Positions 34,823 to 43,024 of a stretch of DNA of 64,000 nt are shown here, piece after piece. Every line of letters starts with the position of its first letter. The first letter of the stretch is position 1. The stretch lies in contig NZ_CP109427.1 in NCBI RefSeq assembly GCF_036250695.1, forward strand, positions 2,170,001 to 2,234,000, given 5' to 3'. The DNA is from Streptomyces sp. NBC_01497. Its GTDB lineage: Bacteria; Actinomycetota; Actinomycetes; Streptomycetales; Streptomycetaceae. The notes below the pieces were generated by a model. It worked only from the letters and a program-made list of their open reading frames with translations, ran no database searches and was not told where the DNA came from. The position numbers and the translations under genes are program-made.

Positions 34823-35794
34823 TCACTGCGTGTGATCTCGCTGCGGCGAGTTCACTCCGTGCGGGCGCCTGCCCCACGGCCGGGACAGAACCACCACTCC
34901 CATAACGAGCGGAAGTTCCGCAGGGGTCGGGGGCGCCGGCAATCCGTTCCGGTCCCGACGGGCCACAGTAGGCGACCCGGGCGTAGCGGACGCGTGAACA
35001 TCCCCTGGGTCCGGGACCGACCGGAAGGTCGCTGGTTCCCTCAGCCTGCTCCAGTCGCCGACGGGCCAGGCGATCACCACGGCGCGGCCCACGACGTCGG
35101 AAAGGGGCACTGTGCCCTGGAATTCCTCGTCCATGTGGAAGCGGGAGTCGGCGGAAAGACCCCGATGGTCGCCGAGGAAAAACAGCCGTCCCTCGGGCAC
35201 TTTCACATCGAACGAGATCGTCGACGGCGCGTTGCCGGGGTACAGGTAGGGTTCGTCAAGGGCTTTTCCGTTGACGGTGACTTTGCCATTCTTGTCACAA
35301 CATTTGACGGTGTCACCGCCGACCCCGATCACCCTCTTGATGAGGTCGCGGTCGTTCGCGGACGGCAGCAGCCCGATGAAGGTCAGCCCGCGCTTGAGCT
35401 GCTTGACTCCGGCGGGTGAGGTGTCGGGGGCCTGTTTCTCCCCCGCCAGCCAGTCGCTCGGGTCCTTGAAGACGACGACGTCACCACGGCTCGGCTCCGA
35501 CCCGAACCACGGGGTCAGCTTGTCGACGAGGACGCGGTCACCGATCCGGATCGTGTTCTCCATCGACCCCGAGGGGATCACGAACGCCTGGACGAGGAAC
35601 GTCTTCAGGACGAGCGCGATCACCACGGCGACCACGATCAGGAGTGGTATCTCCGTGACCGCGGAGCGGCGTCTGCGGCGCTTGACGCGGCGGGCGAGTC
35701 TGCGACGGTCCGCCCGACCCGGCAGGTTCGGCGCGAGGGCGCCGGCGGGCCCCGCCTGGGCGGTGTGGCCGCCCGGCCGCCCCCGCCTACCCAT
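34823..35794 (-). CDS. sipX: Type I signal peptidase SipX
   Basis: This 323-residue signal peptidase has an Arg-rich cytoplasmic N-terminus (RRRLARRVKRRRRRS), one membrane helix (IPLLIVVAVVIALVLKTFLV), the catalytic Ser in IPSGSMENTI and the Lys in LIKRVIGVGGD. Box E is FFLGDHRGLSADSRFH. A C-terminal hydrophobic segment (PAELPLVMGVVVLSRPW) is weak. The ATG overlaps the sipW stop by eight bases. It is the second gene of the sipW-X-Y-Z series. Confidence 0.92.
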   Translation of the reverse strand: MGRRGRPGGHTAQAGPAGALAPNLPGRADRRRLARRVKRRRRRSAVTEIPLLIVVAVVIALVLKTFLVQAFVIPSGSMENTIRIGDRVLVDKLTPWFGSEPSRGDVVVFKDPSDWLAGEKQAPDTSPAGVKQLKRGLTFIGLLPSANDRDLIKRVIGVGGDTVKCCDKNGKVTVNGKALDEPYLYPGNAPSTISFDVKVPEGRLFFLGDHRGLSADSRFHMDEEFQGTVPLSDVVGRAVVIAWPVGDWSRLREPATFRSVPDPGDVHASATPGSPTVARRDRNGLPAPPTPAELPLVMGVVVLSRPWGRRPHGVNSPQRDHTQ

Positions 35795-36644
35795 GGGAGC
35801 CACCCGCGGCCGGTACACGCCCGAAGGCCGTCGCACCGCCGCGTACGGACGCCCAGTGGCCGATCGGCCAGCCGATCCACCGCGCCCGGCCGAGCACCTT
35901 GGAGACGGGCACCATGCCGCCCCCGGGGTCGCCGAGGTGGTCGCGGGAGTCGCGCGAATCGGCGCGGTGGTCCCCGAGGACGAAGAGCGTCCCGTCGGGC
36001 ACGACGATGTCGAAGGGAACGCTGGAGGGCGCGTCACCGTGGCGTACGTACGGCTCCGTCACCGCCACCCCGTTCACCTTGATCCTTCCGCCCTTCGTGC
36101 AGCACACCACGCGGTCTCCCCCCACGCCCACGACGCGCTTGACGTAGTCCGTGTCCGAGGGGCCGGCGAGCCCGAGGGCGGCGGCCGTGTCCCGCACCAG
36201 CGAGACCACGGGACCGGGGCCCGCGGGCTCCTGGACGAAGGAGCCCGTGCCGTCGAACACGACGACGTCGCCCCGCCGGGGTGCCGAACCGAAGCGGTAC
36301 GCCAGCTTGTCGACGAGGACCCGGTCACCGACGCGCAGTGTGGGCTCCATCGAACCGCTCGGGATCAGGAACGGCTGCATCACGAAATGGCTGACCAGCA
36401 AGGCGAAGACCACGCAGAGGACGAGGAGGGCGAGCACCCCGCGCCAGGAGAGGAGCCACCACGCCCCTTCGGTGTCCTCCGGGAGGGCGGACACGGCCTC
36501 CGGCCCCGCGGACGCGCCGTTCCGCGAGCCGCCGGCGCCGGGGCCCGGAGGGTCCTCGGAACGTACGGAGCGCGGCCCCTCATCCCCGTCCCGCTGAGGG
36601 GAGGGTGAGGGGCCGCGCTCGGTGTCGTACGCGTCGCTGTCCAT
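35787..36644 (-). CDS. sipW: Type I signal peptidase SipW
   Basis: This 285-residue signal peptidase has an acidic N-terminal region of about 60 residues, one membrane helix (GVLALLVLCVVFALLVSHFV), the nucleophile Ser in IPSGSMEPTL and the Lys in YVKRVVGVGGD. Box E is FVLGDHRADSRDSRDHLGD. There is no C-terminal membrane helix. It is the first of the four tandem signal peptidase genes and lies 40 bases after the rplS stop region, so the cluster could be read with rplS as well as from its own promoter. Confidence 0.92.
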   Translation of the reverse strand: MDSDAYDTERGPSPSPQRDGDEGPRSVRSEDPPGPGAGGSRNGASAGPEAVSALPEDTEGAWWLLSWRGVLALLVLCVVFALLVSHFVMQPFLIPSGSMEPTLRVGDRVLVDKLAYRFGSAPRRGDVVVFDGTGSFVQEPAGPGPVVSLVRDTAAALGLAGPSDTDYVKRVVGVGGDRVVCCTKGGRIKVNGVAVTEPYVRHGDAPSSVPFDIVVPDGTLFVLGDHRADSRDSRDHLGDPGGGMVPVSKVLGRARWIGWPIGHWASVRGGATAFGRVPAAGGSHG

Positions 36645-36684
36645 CGGGCCCTGAGCTTATCGGGCCCTACTGTGGACCCCGCCG

Positions 36685-37035
36685 TCAGTTGTCGCGCTTC
36701 TCCTTGATCTTCGCGGCCTTGCCGCGCAGTTCACGGAGGTAGTACAGCTTCGCGCGGCGGACGTCGCCGCGGCTGACGAGCTCGATCTTCTCGAAGATCG
36801 GGCTGTGCACCGGGAAGGTCCGCTCGACGCCGACCGAGAAGGACACCTTGCGGACCGTGAAGGTCTCGCGGACGCCCGAACCCTGGCGACGGATGACGAC
36901 GCCCTTGAACTGCTGGATACGGGAGCGGTTGCCCTCGATGACACGGACGTGGACGTTGACCGTGTCACCCGGGCGGAAGGCGGGGAGGTCGGTCCGCAGC
37001 GATGCGGAGTCGACGGTGTCGAGCAGGCTGGACAT
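36685..37035 (-). CDS. rplS: 50S ribosomal protein L19
   Basis: This 116-residue protein at the subunit interface is a full-length L19. Diagnostic segments are [60 protein letters not shown] and [20 protein letters not shown]. The ATG ([10 protein letters not shown]) has GAGGAAG about nine bases upstream and gives the normal N-terminus; an earlier in-frame start would add nine residues. It follows trmD in the standard rpsP-rimM-trmD-rplS order, but with a 135-base gap. Confidence 0.96.
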   Translation of the reverse strand: MSSLLDTVDSASLRTDLPAFRPGDTVNVHVRVIEGNRSRIQQFKGVVIRRQGSGVRETFTVRKVSFSVGVERTFPVHSPIFEKIELVSRGDVRRAKLYYLRELRGKAAKIKEKRDN

Positions 37036-37170
37036 GAAGTTCTGCTTCCTCGCCGATGCCACAGGTCATCAGCGGAATGTCGTAAGGCGGTTGCTTGAGG
37101 TGTGCCGTTCGCGTCGGACGGGCGTCGTTCCCCCTGTGGCAGGGGCGCGCGCCGGACGTACGGCAGCGGC

Positions 37171-37992
37171 CTATTGTTCCACGTCGGGCGGCCTGCGCCA
37201 AAATCGCCCACCCGGTTCCGGCGCCCAGCCGAGGATGGACAGCGTTTCGCGGTCCTTCTTGTCGAAGGACGCGGGGTCACAGCGCTCGATCATGTCGGGG
37301 CGGTGCGCGGCGGTCCTGGCCAGGGCGTCGTCCCTGCGCCGGCGTGCGACCTTCCCATGGTGGCCGCTCAGCAGCACGTCCGGCACGCCCCGGCCGCGCC
37401 ACTCGGGCGGCTTGGTGAAGACGGGGCCCTCCAGCAGGTCGGCCATGGCCCCCGGGGCGAACGAGTCGTCGCGGTGCGACTCGGCGTTGCCGAGGACGCC
37501 GGGCAACAGCCGCGCGACGGCCTCGGTGATCACGAGGACCGCCGCTTCCCCGCCGGCCAGTACGTAGTCGCCGATGGACACCTCGTGGACCGGCATCCGC
37601 GTCGCGTACTCGTCGACGATCCGGCCGTCGATGCCCTCGTACCGGGCCGGGGTGAAGATCAGCCAGGGGCGCTCGGACAGTTCGACGGCGAGCTTCTGGG
37701 TGAAGGGCCGTCCGCTCGGCGTCGGCACCACCAGCACGGGATCATGGGCGCCGGCCTCGTAGCCGCGCGCCAGGACGTCGTCGAGGGCGTCGCCCCACGG
37801 CTGGGTCTTCATGACCATGCCGGGACCGCCGCCGTACGGGGTGTCGTCGACGGTGTTGTGGCGGTCGTACGCCCACCGCCGCAGATCGTGCACGTCGACG
37901 GAGAGCAGGCCGCTCGCACGCGCCTTGCCGACGAGCGAGACGTGCAGCGGATCGAGGTACTCGGGGAAGATCGTGACGACGTCGAGCCTCAT
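37171..37992 (-). CDS. trmD: tRNA (guanine-N1)-methyltransferase TrmD
   Basis: This 273-residue knotted methyltransferase makes m1G37 in tRNAs, which prevents frameshifting. The N-terminus [20 protein letters not shown], the loop [17 protein letters not shown], and the trefoil-knot segment [14 protein letters not shown] (here [16 protein letters not shown]) and [15 protein letters not shown] are typical. The C-terminal domain has YTRPPEWRG-like [23 protein letters not shown] overlaps the rimM stop (ATGA), so translation is coupled. Confidence 0.96.
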   Translation of the reverse strand: MRLDVVTIFPEYLDPLHVSLVGKARASGLLSVDVHDLRRWAYDRHNTVDDTPYGGGPGMVMKTQPWGDALDDVLARGYEAGAHDPVLVVPTPSGRPFTQKLAVELSERPWLIFTPARYEGIDGRIVDEYATRMPVHEVSIGDYVLAGGEAAVLVITEAVARLLPGVLGNAESHRDDSFAPGAMADLLEGPVFTKPPEWRGRGVPDVLLSGHHGKVARRRRDDALARTAAHRPDMIERCDPASFDKKDRETLSILGWAPEPGGRFWRRPPDVEQ

Positions 37993-38618
37993 CGGGTGCC
38001 GTCCTCGCGGCCCACGTCGCGACCTGCGGAGTCCGTACCGGTCCGCGCCGTGCCGGGATCACCCTCGGTGGCCGCCGCGGCGTCACCCGCAGCGTCCGTC
38101 GCGTCCTCTACGGGGGCGATCAGGCCCGGCGGCGGGTCGATGACGGCCCGCTGCTCCTCCAGATCGATCTCGGTGACGATCTCCTCGACGAACGGGATCA
38201 TGACCTCGCTGCCGTCGGGGCGCTCCACGATGAACAGGTCCTGCGAGGGCAGGTGGGAGATCTCCGTGATGCGACCCACCTCGGTGCCGTCGGTGAGGAC
38301 GACGTCCAGGTCCATCAGCTGGTGGTCGTAGAACTCGTCCGGATCCTCCGGCAGTTCCTCGGGGTCGACCTCGGCGATCAGCAGGATGTTGCGCAGCGCC
38401 TCGGCGCCGCCACGGTCGGCGACTCCTTCGAAGCGCAGCAGGAGCCGTCCGCTGTGCACCCGGCCCGTCGCGATGGTCAGCGGGCCCGCCGCCGCAGGAT
38501 CGGTGGTGAGGACCGCGCCGGGGCCGAGCCTGACCTCGGGTTCGTCCGTCCTGACGTCGACGGTGACCTCGCCCCGCACTCCGTGCGCGCGGCCGATCCG
38601 GGCAACTACCAACTGCAC
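37989..38618 (-). CDS. rimM: Ribosome maturation factor RimM
   Basis: This 209-residue protein assists 30S maturation and binds S19. The first domain starts [20 protein letters not shown], and the PRC-barrel domain has [20 protein letters not shown] followed by [20 protein letters not shown] and [20 protein letters not shown]. The last 50 residues are Ala/Asp/Glu-rich and poorly conserved. The start is GTG. A strong hairpin separates it from the KH-domain gene, and its 3' end is coupled to trmD. Confidence 0.94.
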   Translation of the reverse strand: MQLVVARIGRAHGVRGEVTVDVRTDEPEVRLGPGAVLTTDPAAAGPLTIATGRVHSGRLLLRFEGVADRGGAEALRNILLIAEVDPEELPEDPDEFYDHQLMDLDVVLTDGTEVGRITEISHLPSQDLFIVERPDGSEVMIPFVEEIVTEIDLEEQRAVIDPPPGLIAPVEDATDAAGDAAAATEGDPGTARTGTDSAGRDVGREDGTR

Positions 38619-38645
38619 TGCGTGTACCTCTCCTGATGAAACGAA

Positions 38646-38679
38646 ACGGGCCGGGGAGGACTCTGCCTCCCCGGCCCGT
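38646..38679 (-). terminator. Hairpin between the KH-domain gene and rimM
   Basis: Perfect 14-base arms ACGGGCCGGGGAGG (38646-38659) and CCTCCCCGGCCCGT (38666-38679) enclose a six-base loop. It sits 17 bases after the KH-domain gene stop on the minus strand. It probably reduces or processes read-through from rpsP into rimM-trmD. Confidence 0.78.
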
Positions 38680-38696
38680 GCCGGTGTTCCACTGCG

Positions 38697-38936
38697 TCAG
38701 CGAACCTGGTCCACGTCGACGAGGTCGACGCGGATACCACGGCCGCCGATCGCACCCACGACGGTGCGCAGGGCGCGGGCGGTACGGCCGTTACGGCCGA
38801 TCACCTTGCCGAGGTCGTCCGGGTGCACCCGGACTTCGAGTACACGACCGCGTCGCAGATCGCGCGACGCGACACGTACCTCGTCCGGATTGTCGACGAT
38901 GCCCTTCACGAGGTGCTCGAGAGCCTCCTCGAGCAT
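38697..38936 (-). CDS. KH-domain RNA-binding protein (KhpA family)
   Basis: This 79-residue KH protein shows the GxxG loop in VIGRNGRTARALRTVV, with the preceding DDLGKVIG and the region VASRDLRRGRVLEVRVHPDD. KhpA-type proteins bind RNA and, in some bacteria, regulate cell-size and small-RNA functions. The gene follows rpsP after two bases, the common actinobacterial arrangement. Confidence 0.93.
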   Translation of the reverse strand: MLEEALEHLVKGIVDNPDEVRVASRDLRRGRVLEVRVHPDDLGKVIGRNGRTARALRTVVGAIGGRGIRVDLVDVDQVR

Positions 38937-38938
38937 GA

Positions 38939-39379
38939 TCAGGCCTCGGTCGACTCGACGGCGGCCGAGGGCTCGGCCTCGTCGGCCTTCTTCTCGGCCT
39001 TCTTCGCCTTCTGGGTGATCGCCTCACCCTTGGGCTCGTCACCGGCTTCCTTGGCGGCGGCCTCGAAGAGTCCACTGCGGTCGGCCTTCGGCTCCGGCTG
39101 CTTCAGCGGCTCGGGGGCGGGCAGGCCCTTGTGCGCCTGCCAGTCACCGGTCAGCTTCAGGATGGCGAGAACCGGCTCGGTCGGCTGAGCGCCGACGGAG
39201 AGCCAGTACTGCGCGCGCTCCGCGTTGACCTGGATGCGCGAGGGGTTCTCGATCGGGTGGTACAGGCCGATCTCCTCGATGGCCCGGCCGTCACGGCGGG
39301 TACGGGAGTCGGCGACGACGATGCGGTAGTGAGGCGCACGGATCTTGCCCAGACGCTTCAGCTTGATCTTGACTGCCAC
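38939..39379 (-). CDS. rpsP: 30S ribosomal protein S16
   Basis: This 146-residue protein has the S16 core at its N-terminus: [40 protein letters not shown] and the segment [17 protein letters not shown], with the Lys/Arg-rich surface for 16S rRNA. About 65 C-terminal residues rich in Glu/Ala/Lys are an actinobacterial extension. The GTG codes the conserved start (MAVKIK); AGGAG lies eleven bases upstream, a little far. It heads the rpsP-KH-rimM-trmD series. Confidence 0.95.
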   Translation of the reverse strand: MAVKIKLKRLGKIRAPHYRIVVADSRTRRDGRAIEEIGLYHPIENPSRIQVNAERAQYWLSVGAQPTEPVLAILKLTGDWQAHKGLPAPEPLKQPEPKADRSGLFEAAAKEAGDEPKGEAITQKAKKAEKKADEAEPSAAVESTEA

Positions 39380-39679
39380 GGGAGTGGTGTCTCCTGGTCT
39401 TGACGTGGTTGGGCACAACGGGATGCCACGTGGGGTTGTGGTACCCGATCTGTCCGATGGACGCGTCAGCCGTAGGAGAGAGGGGTCCTGTTCGACTGTC
39501 GAGTACAGCCATTCATTGTGCCACACGTACGGAGCACATCCGCACGCGCGGCCCGCCCCCCGGACCCACGCACCACCGGTCCCCTTTTCCGGCGGGTACG
39601 GCGGGCACGGCAGGCCATCGCGGCGGGTGCGGCAGGCGTCACAGCAGGATACGGCGGGCGTCATTCGGCCGCCGCGCTC
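39380..39679. other. 300-base gap upstream of rpsP
   Basis: No gene is visible. The part next to rpsP (to about 39540) should contain the rpsP promoter and leader, but I cannot place -10/-35 boxes with confidence. The part from 39585 to 39670 is a degenerate run of GGCGGG/TACGG/GGCACGG units, close to the 3' end of the SprT-like gene. Confidence 0.5.
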
Positions 39680-40288
39680 TCAGCTCGCGGCCGCCACCGC
39701 TTCCTGCGCTTCCTGCTCCGGGATGCGGAACGGCTTGCCGCAGCCGCCGCAGACGATGGGAGCCTGCGCGAGGACCGACGGCACGACGCGGACGTTGCGC
39801 CCGCAGTCGCAGACCGCCTTCACGCGCACGCCGCCGCCTGAGGAGCCGTGCCGGGCGGCGGGCCCCCGGAAACTTCGCTTGGTGTCGGCGGCCGTGGCGA
39901 CCGTGTGCGCCTTCAGGGCGCGCTGCAGTCTCTCCATGGTCGGGCGGTAGCGCCGCTTCGCCTCGGGACTGAGGGCGACCAGCGAGAAGCCGCTGCTCGC
40001 ATGCGGCTCGTCGGGATGGTCCAGGCCCATCTCCTCAGCGATGGCGAGGAAGCGCCGGTTGTGGTAGCGGCCGGCGCGGGAGGTGTCACGCACTCCTCGG
40101 GCGGCGGCGATACCGTGGACCGCTTCGTGAAGCAGCCGTTCGAAGGAGAGCTCGGCGCCGCAGGCGGACGAGGACTCTCCGATCAGGGACTCTGGCGCGG
40201 CGAGATCCGGCAGCTCAGGGTGGTACCGCTGAATATCGGCCCACGCCTGTGCCAGCTCTGCGGCGAGAACAGGTGGTGTCGTGCTCAC
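39680..40288 (-). CDS. SprT-like zinc metalloprotease-type protein
   Basis: This 202-residue protein has a SprT-like layout. The HExxH motif is LLHEAVHGIAAARG near residue 54, followed by RYHNRRFLAIAEEMGL, whose His resembles the third zinc ligand of SprT. A C-terminal zinc ribbon has VCDCGRNVRV and VCGGCGKPFRI. SprT-like proteins include Spartan, which removes DNA-protein crosslinks, and poorly known bacterial members. No ribosome binding site precedes the GTG; a short leader or leaderless mRNA is possible. It lies between rpsP and proS on the minus strand, next to a long imperfect palindrome. The cellular target is unknown. Confidence 0.75.
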   Translation of the reverse strand: MSTTPPVLAAELAQAWADIQRYHPELPDLAAPESLIGESSSACGAELSFERLLHEAVHGIAAARGVRDTSRAGRYHNRRFLAIAEEMGLDHPDEPHASSGFSLVALSPEAKRRYRPTMERLQRALKAHTVATAADTKRSFRGPAARHGSSGGGVRVKAVCDCGRNVRVVPSVLAQAPIVCGGCGKPFRIPEQEAQEAVAAAS

Positions 40289-40402
40289 GTCGTGTACAAC
40301 GAGCAGAATCGCCGCCGGGTTCCATTACGGGGCATCCCAATTAATTTGCCCGTACCCGTCAGTTGCGGTTGATGCACGCTGACGAGGGCAGGTGCGCCGA
40401 AC

Positions 40403-40411
40403 TGTGGATAA
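40403..40411 (-). promoter_or_regulatory. DnaA box (TTATCCACA)
   Basis: TGTGGATAA on the plus strand equals a perfect TTATCCACA DnaA box on the minus strand. It lies in the gap between proS and the SprT-like gene, about 115 bases upstream of the latter's start. Confidence 0.35.
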
Positions 40412-40430
40412 CTCTCACAGCTCACACCAA

Positions 40431-40483
40431 GGTGGTACGTAGCGAATCGTACGCAGCCGCGCGTAGTCGATCTACGCACCACC
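40431..40483. repeat. Long imperfect palindrome 3' of proS
   Basis: GGTGGTACGTAG (40431-40442) and CTACGCACCACC (40472-40483) are inverted repeats with one mismatch. Further pairs (ATCGTACGC with GCGTAGTCGAT) extend inward. It could be the proS terminator, an operator, or a recombination site. Its repeated CGTA-type units and low GC are unlike a typical Streptomyces terminator. Confidence 0.5.
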
Positions 40484-40503
40484 TCGGCCGCAGGCCTCTG
40501 ACC

Positions 40504-41916
40504 TCAGTAAGCGCGGGCGATGAGGGCGATCGTGCCCGGCGTGTCGTCGGACTGCGGGACCGATCCGTCCTCCCCGACCAGGCACCGCACCGTCACACCC
40601 TGCTCGGCCAGCTTGGCCTCGCCCTCCACACCCAGATCGGCCCACGGGATGCGGGCCCAGCCGGTCGCGGAGGCCTCGACGGCCTCCTCGATCGTCGCCA
40701 CGTCCACCGTGCGCGCCTCACGGCGCTCCCGGGATTCGCGCAGCAGTTGCGCCTGGTCCTCCTCAAGGAGGCCGGGCAGCAGCCCCGGCAGCGCGTCCAG
40801 GGCGACGGGCTCCTTGCCGCCGGGGATCCTGCGGGCCAGCATCGCCGTGCCGGCCGCGACGTCGCGCGGGCCGATCTCGACCCGCACGGGGACGCCCTTG
40901 AGCTCCCAGTCGACGGCACGGCGGCCGAACGGGGTGTCGGTGCGGTCGTCGACCTGCACCCGGACACCGGCCTCCTTGAGGCGCGCGGCGAGCTGCCTCG
41001 CGGCACTCAGGACGGCCCCGTCCTCCTTGATCGCGAGGACGACGACCTGGACGGGCGCGAGCCGGGGCGGTACCCGCAGGCCGTTGTCGTCGCCGTGCGA
41101 CATGATCAGCCCGCCGACCATGCGGGTGGAGGCGCCCCAGGACGTCTGCCAGACCAGCTCCTGGGTGCCTTCCTTGGAGAGGTACTGCGTGTTGAAGGCG
41201 CGCGCGAAGTTCTGCCCGAGCTCGTGGCTCGTACCCAACTGGAGGGCCTTGCCGTCGCCCATCATGCCTTCCAGCGTCAGGGTGTTGACGGCACCGGCGA
41301 AGCGCTCGCGCCGGGTCTTGCGGCCGAGTACGACGTCGATGGCGAGCAGGTCGGACATGAACTCGCCGTAGACCTCACGGTGGATGCGCTCCGCGAAGGC
41401 GCGGGCGTCCTCGTAGGTCGCGTGCGCGGTGTGCCCCTCCTGCCAGAGGAACTCGGTGGTGCGCAGGAAGACCCGGGGCCGCATCTCCCAGCGGACCACG
41501 TTGGCCCACTGGTTGATCAGCAGGGGCAGGTCCCGGTAGCTCTGCACCCATTTGGAGAAGTACTCGTTGATGATCGTCTCGGAGGTCGGCCGGACGACCA
41601 CCGGCTCCTCCAGCTCCTTGCCACCGGCGTGGGTGACGACGGCGAGCTCCGGGGCGAAGCCCTCGACGTGCTCCGCCTCCCGGGTCAGATAGGACTGCGG
41701 GATGAAGAGCGGGAAGTACGCGTTGGAAACGCCCGCTTCCTTGATGCGGGCGTCCATCTCGGACTGCATCCGCTCCCACAGACCGTACCCGTACGGCCTA
41801 ATCACCATCGTGCCGCGCACGGGGCCGTTGTCGGCCAGCTCGGCCTTGTTGATCAGATCCTGGTACCAGCGGGGAAAGTCGTCCGCCCGCGGCGTGAGTA
41901 CGGGTGCTTTTGCCAT
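40504..41916 (-). CDS. proS: Prolyl-tRNA synthetase (archaeal/eukaryotic-like type)
   Basis: This 470-residue class II synthetase charges tRNA-Pro. Motif 2-like segments are RPTSETIINEYFSKWVQSYR and ANVVRWEMRPRVFLRTTEFL, then WQEGHTAHATYEDA. The motif 3 region reads GLIMSHGDDNGLRVPPRLAP. The sequence lacks the large editing insertion of the classical bacterial enzyme and ends in a Tyr, both features of the archaeal/eukaryotic-like type. From memory, Streptomyces genomes often carry this type plus a classical ProRS. The start is uncertain: ATG at 41916 (MAKAPVLTPR) is conserved in relatives, with another ATG nine bases upstream. TACGAT seven bases before suggests a leaderless mRNA. Confidence 0.92.
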   Translation of the reverse strand: MAKAPVLTPRADDFPRWYQDLINKAELADNGPVRGTMVIRPYGYGLWERMQSEMDARIKEAGVSNAYFPLFIPQSYLTREAEHVEGFAPELAVVTHAGGKELEEPVVVRPTSETIINEYFSKWVQSYRDLPLLINQWANVVRWEMRPRVFLRTTEFLWQEGHTAHATYEDARAFAERIHREVYGEFMSDLLAIDVVLGRKTRRERFAGAVNTLTLEGMMGDGKALQLGTSHELGQNFARAFNTQYLSKEGTQELVWQTSWGASTRMVGGLIMSHGDDNGLRVPPRLAPVQVVVLAIKEDGAVLSAARQLAARLKEAGVRVQVDDRTDTPFGRRAVDWELKGVPVRVEIGPRDVAAGTAMLARRIPGGKEPVALDALPGLLPGLLEEDQAQLLRESRERREARTVDVATIEEAVEASATGWARIPWADLGVEGEAKLAEQGVTVRCLVGEDGSVPQSDDTPGTIALIARAY

Positions 41917-42136
41917 GGCGGGCATCGTACGGCGGGGGCACGGCGAACCAGGAATCGGCCCGGCACGGGCCCGACGTCCGCGGCGAACGCCCGCGACACG
42001 AACAGTTTACGTGTCCCCCACTGGACGCCGCGGCGGATGCGCAGTTCCCTGGCATACGGGGGATGTGGGTGCGCACGCACACGGAGGGTGACCCGGCAGG
42101 GCACTACCGACCTTTCGGCGGATTGGGGCGCAATTC

Positions 42137-43024
42137 ATGACAAGGACGCTCGTCGATGACCACAGGCTGCACCGGAACACGGCCGGGGCGACGGCCCCCG
42201 CGACGCCGAGCACGGCGGACGTGAGCCCGCGCGCCCGGGACTGGGCCGAGATCCAGGAACGGATGCTGGTGCCACTGTACGAAGCGGTCTACGAGCGGCT
42301 CGAAGTACGTGACGGGACCAGGCTGCTCGCCCTGGGCTGCGGCTCGGGGCTCTCGCTGCTGATGGCGGCCACGCTCGGCGCGGAGGTCACCGGCGTGGAC
42401 TTCGACCGGGACCTGCTGGCACTCGCGGACGAACGGCTGCACGCGGGCGCCGTGCCCGCGCGGCGCCCTGCCGCGGCGGCGCCCGGACGACTGCTGCGGC
42501 CGGAGCGCATCGCGGACGCCTCGGAGCCCGGTCGCGCGCCGTTCGACGTCATCACCTCCTTTCCCCCGGTGGGGTCGGTGGCCGGGGACACCAGGAGTCC
42601 GGCGCCCGCGCTGCGCCGGGCGGTGCCGCTGGCCCGGCAGGGCGCGCCCGTCGTGCTGGCCGGCTGGGGGCCGCCGGAGCGGTGCGCCGCGGCCGGGGTG
42701 CTGGGGGTGGCAGGGCGGCTGACGGACCGGCTGCGCAAGGGCACGTGGCGGCCCGCCCACCGGGACGACCTGGAGGACGTGGCAGCGCGTGCCGGCCTGC
42801 GGCCCGACGGCTCCGGGAGGGTGTCCTGCCCGTTCGGCTACGCGGACCTGGCGAGCGCGGTGCGCGGCATGCTCTCGACCGGCGTGTTCGACGGAGCGGT
42901 CCGGGCCACCGACAGGCGCCAGGTGGAGAAGGAGATGGCGGAGGCGCTCCATCCGCACGTGCGCAAGGACGGCACGGTGTGGATGCCGAACGTCTTCCGG
43001 TACCTGATCGCCCGCGTGCCGTGA
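42137..43024 (+). CDS. SAM-dependent methyltransferase
   Basis: This 295-residue protein has a class I methyltransferase fold. Motif I is LLALGCGSGLSLLMAATLGA near residues 63-82, followed by VTGVDFDRDLLALADERL. A motif IV-like segment (FDVITSFPPVGSVAGD) and the strand APVVLAGWGPPERCAA come next. An acceptor cannot be named. It diverges from proS across 211 bases and precedes the yhf operon by 500 bases. Read on its own strand it has good codon use. No ribosome binding site is clear before the ATG. Confidence 0.82.
   Translation: MTRTLVDDHRLHRNTAGATAPATPSTADVSPRARDWAEIQERMLVPLYEAVYERLEVRDGTRLLALGCGSGLSLLMAATLGAEVTGVDFDRDLLALADERLHAGAVPARRPAAAAPGRLLRPERIADASEPGRAPFDVITSFPPVGSVAGDTRSPAPALRRAVPLARQGAPVVLAGWGPPERCAAAGVLGVAGRLTDRLRKGTWRPAHRDDLEDVAARAGLRPDGSGRVSCPFGYADLASAVRGMLSTGVFDGAVRATDRRQVEKEMAEALHPHVRKDGTVWMPNVFRYLIARVP

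Noticed and set aside
37036..37170. Ribosomal protein L19 leader RNA upstream of rplS
   Set aside because: The gap holds only a short CCCCTG/CAGGGG hairpin; I cannot match it to a known L19 leader structure.
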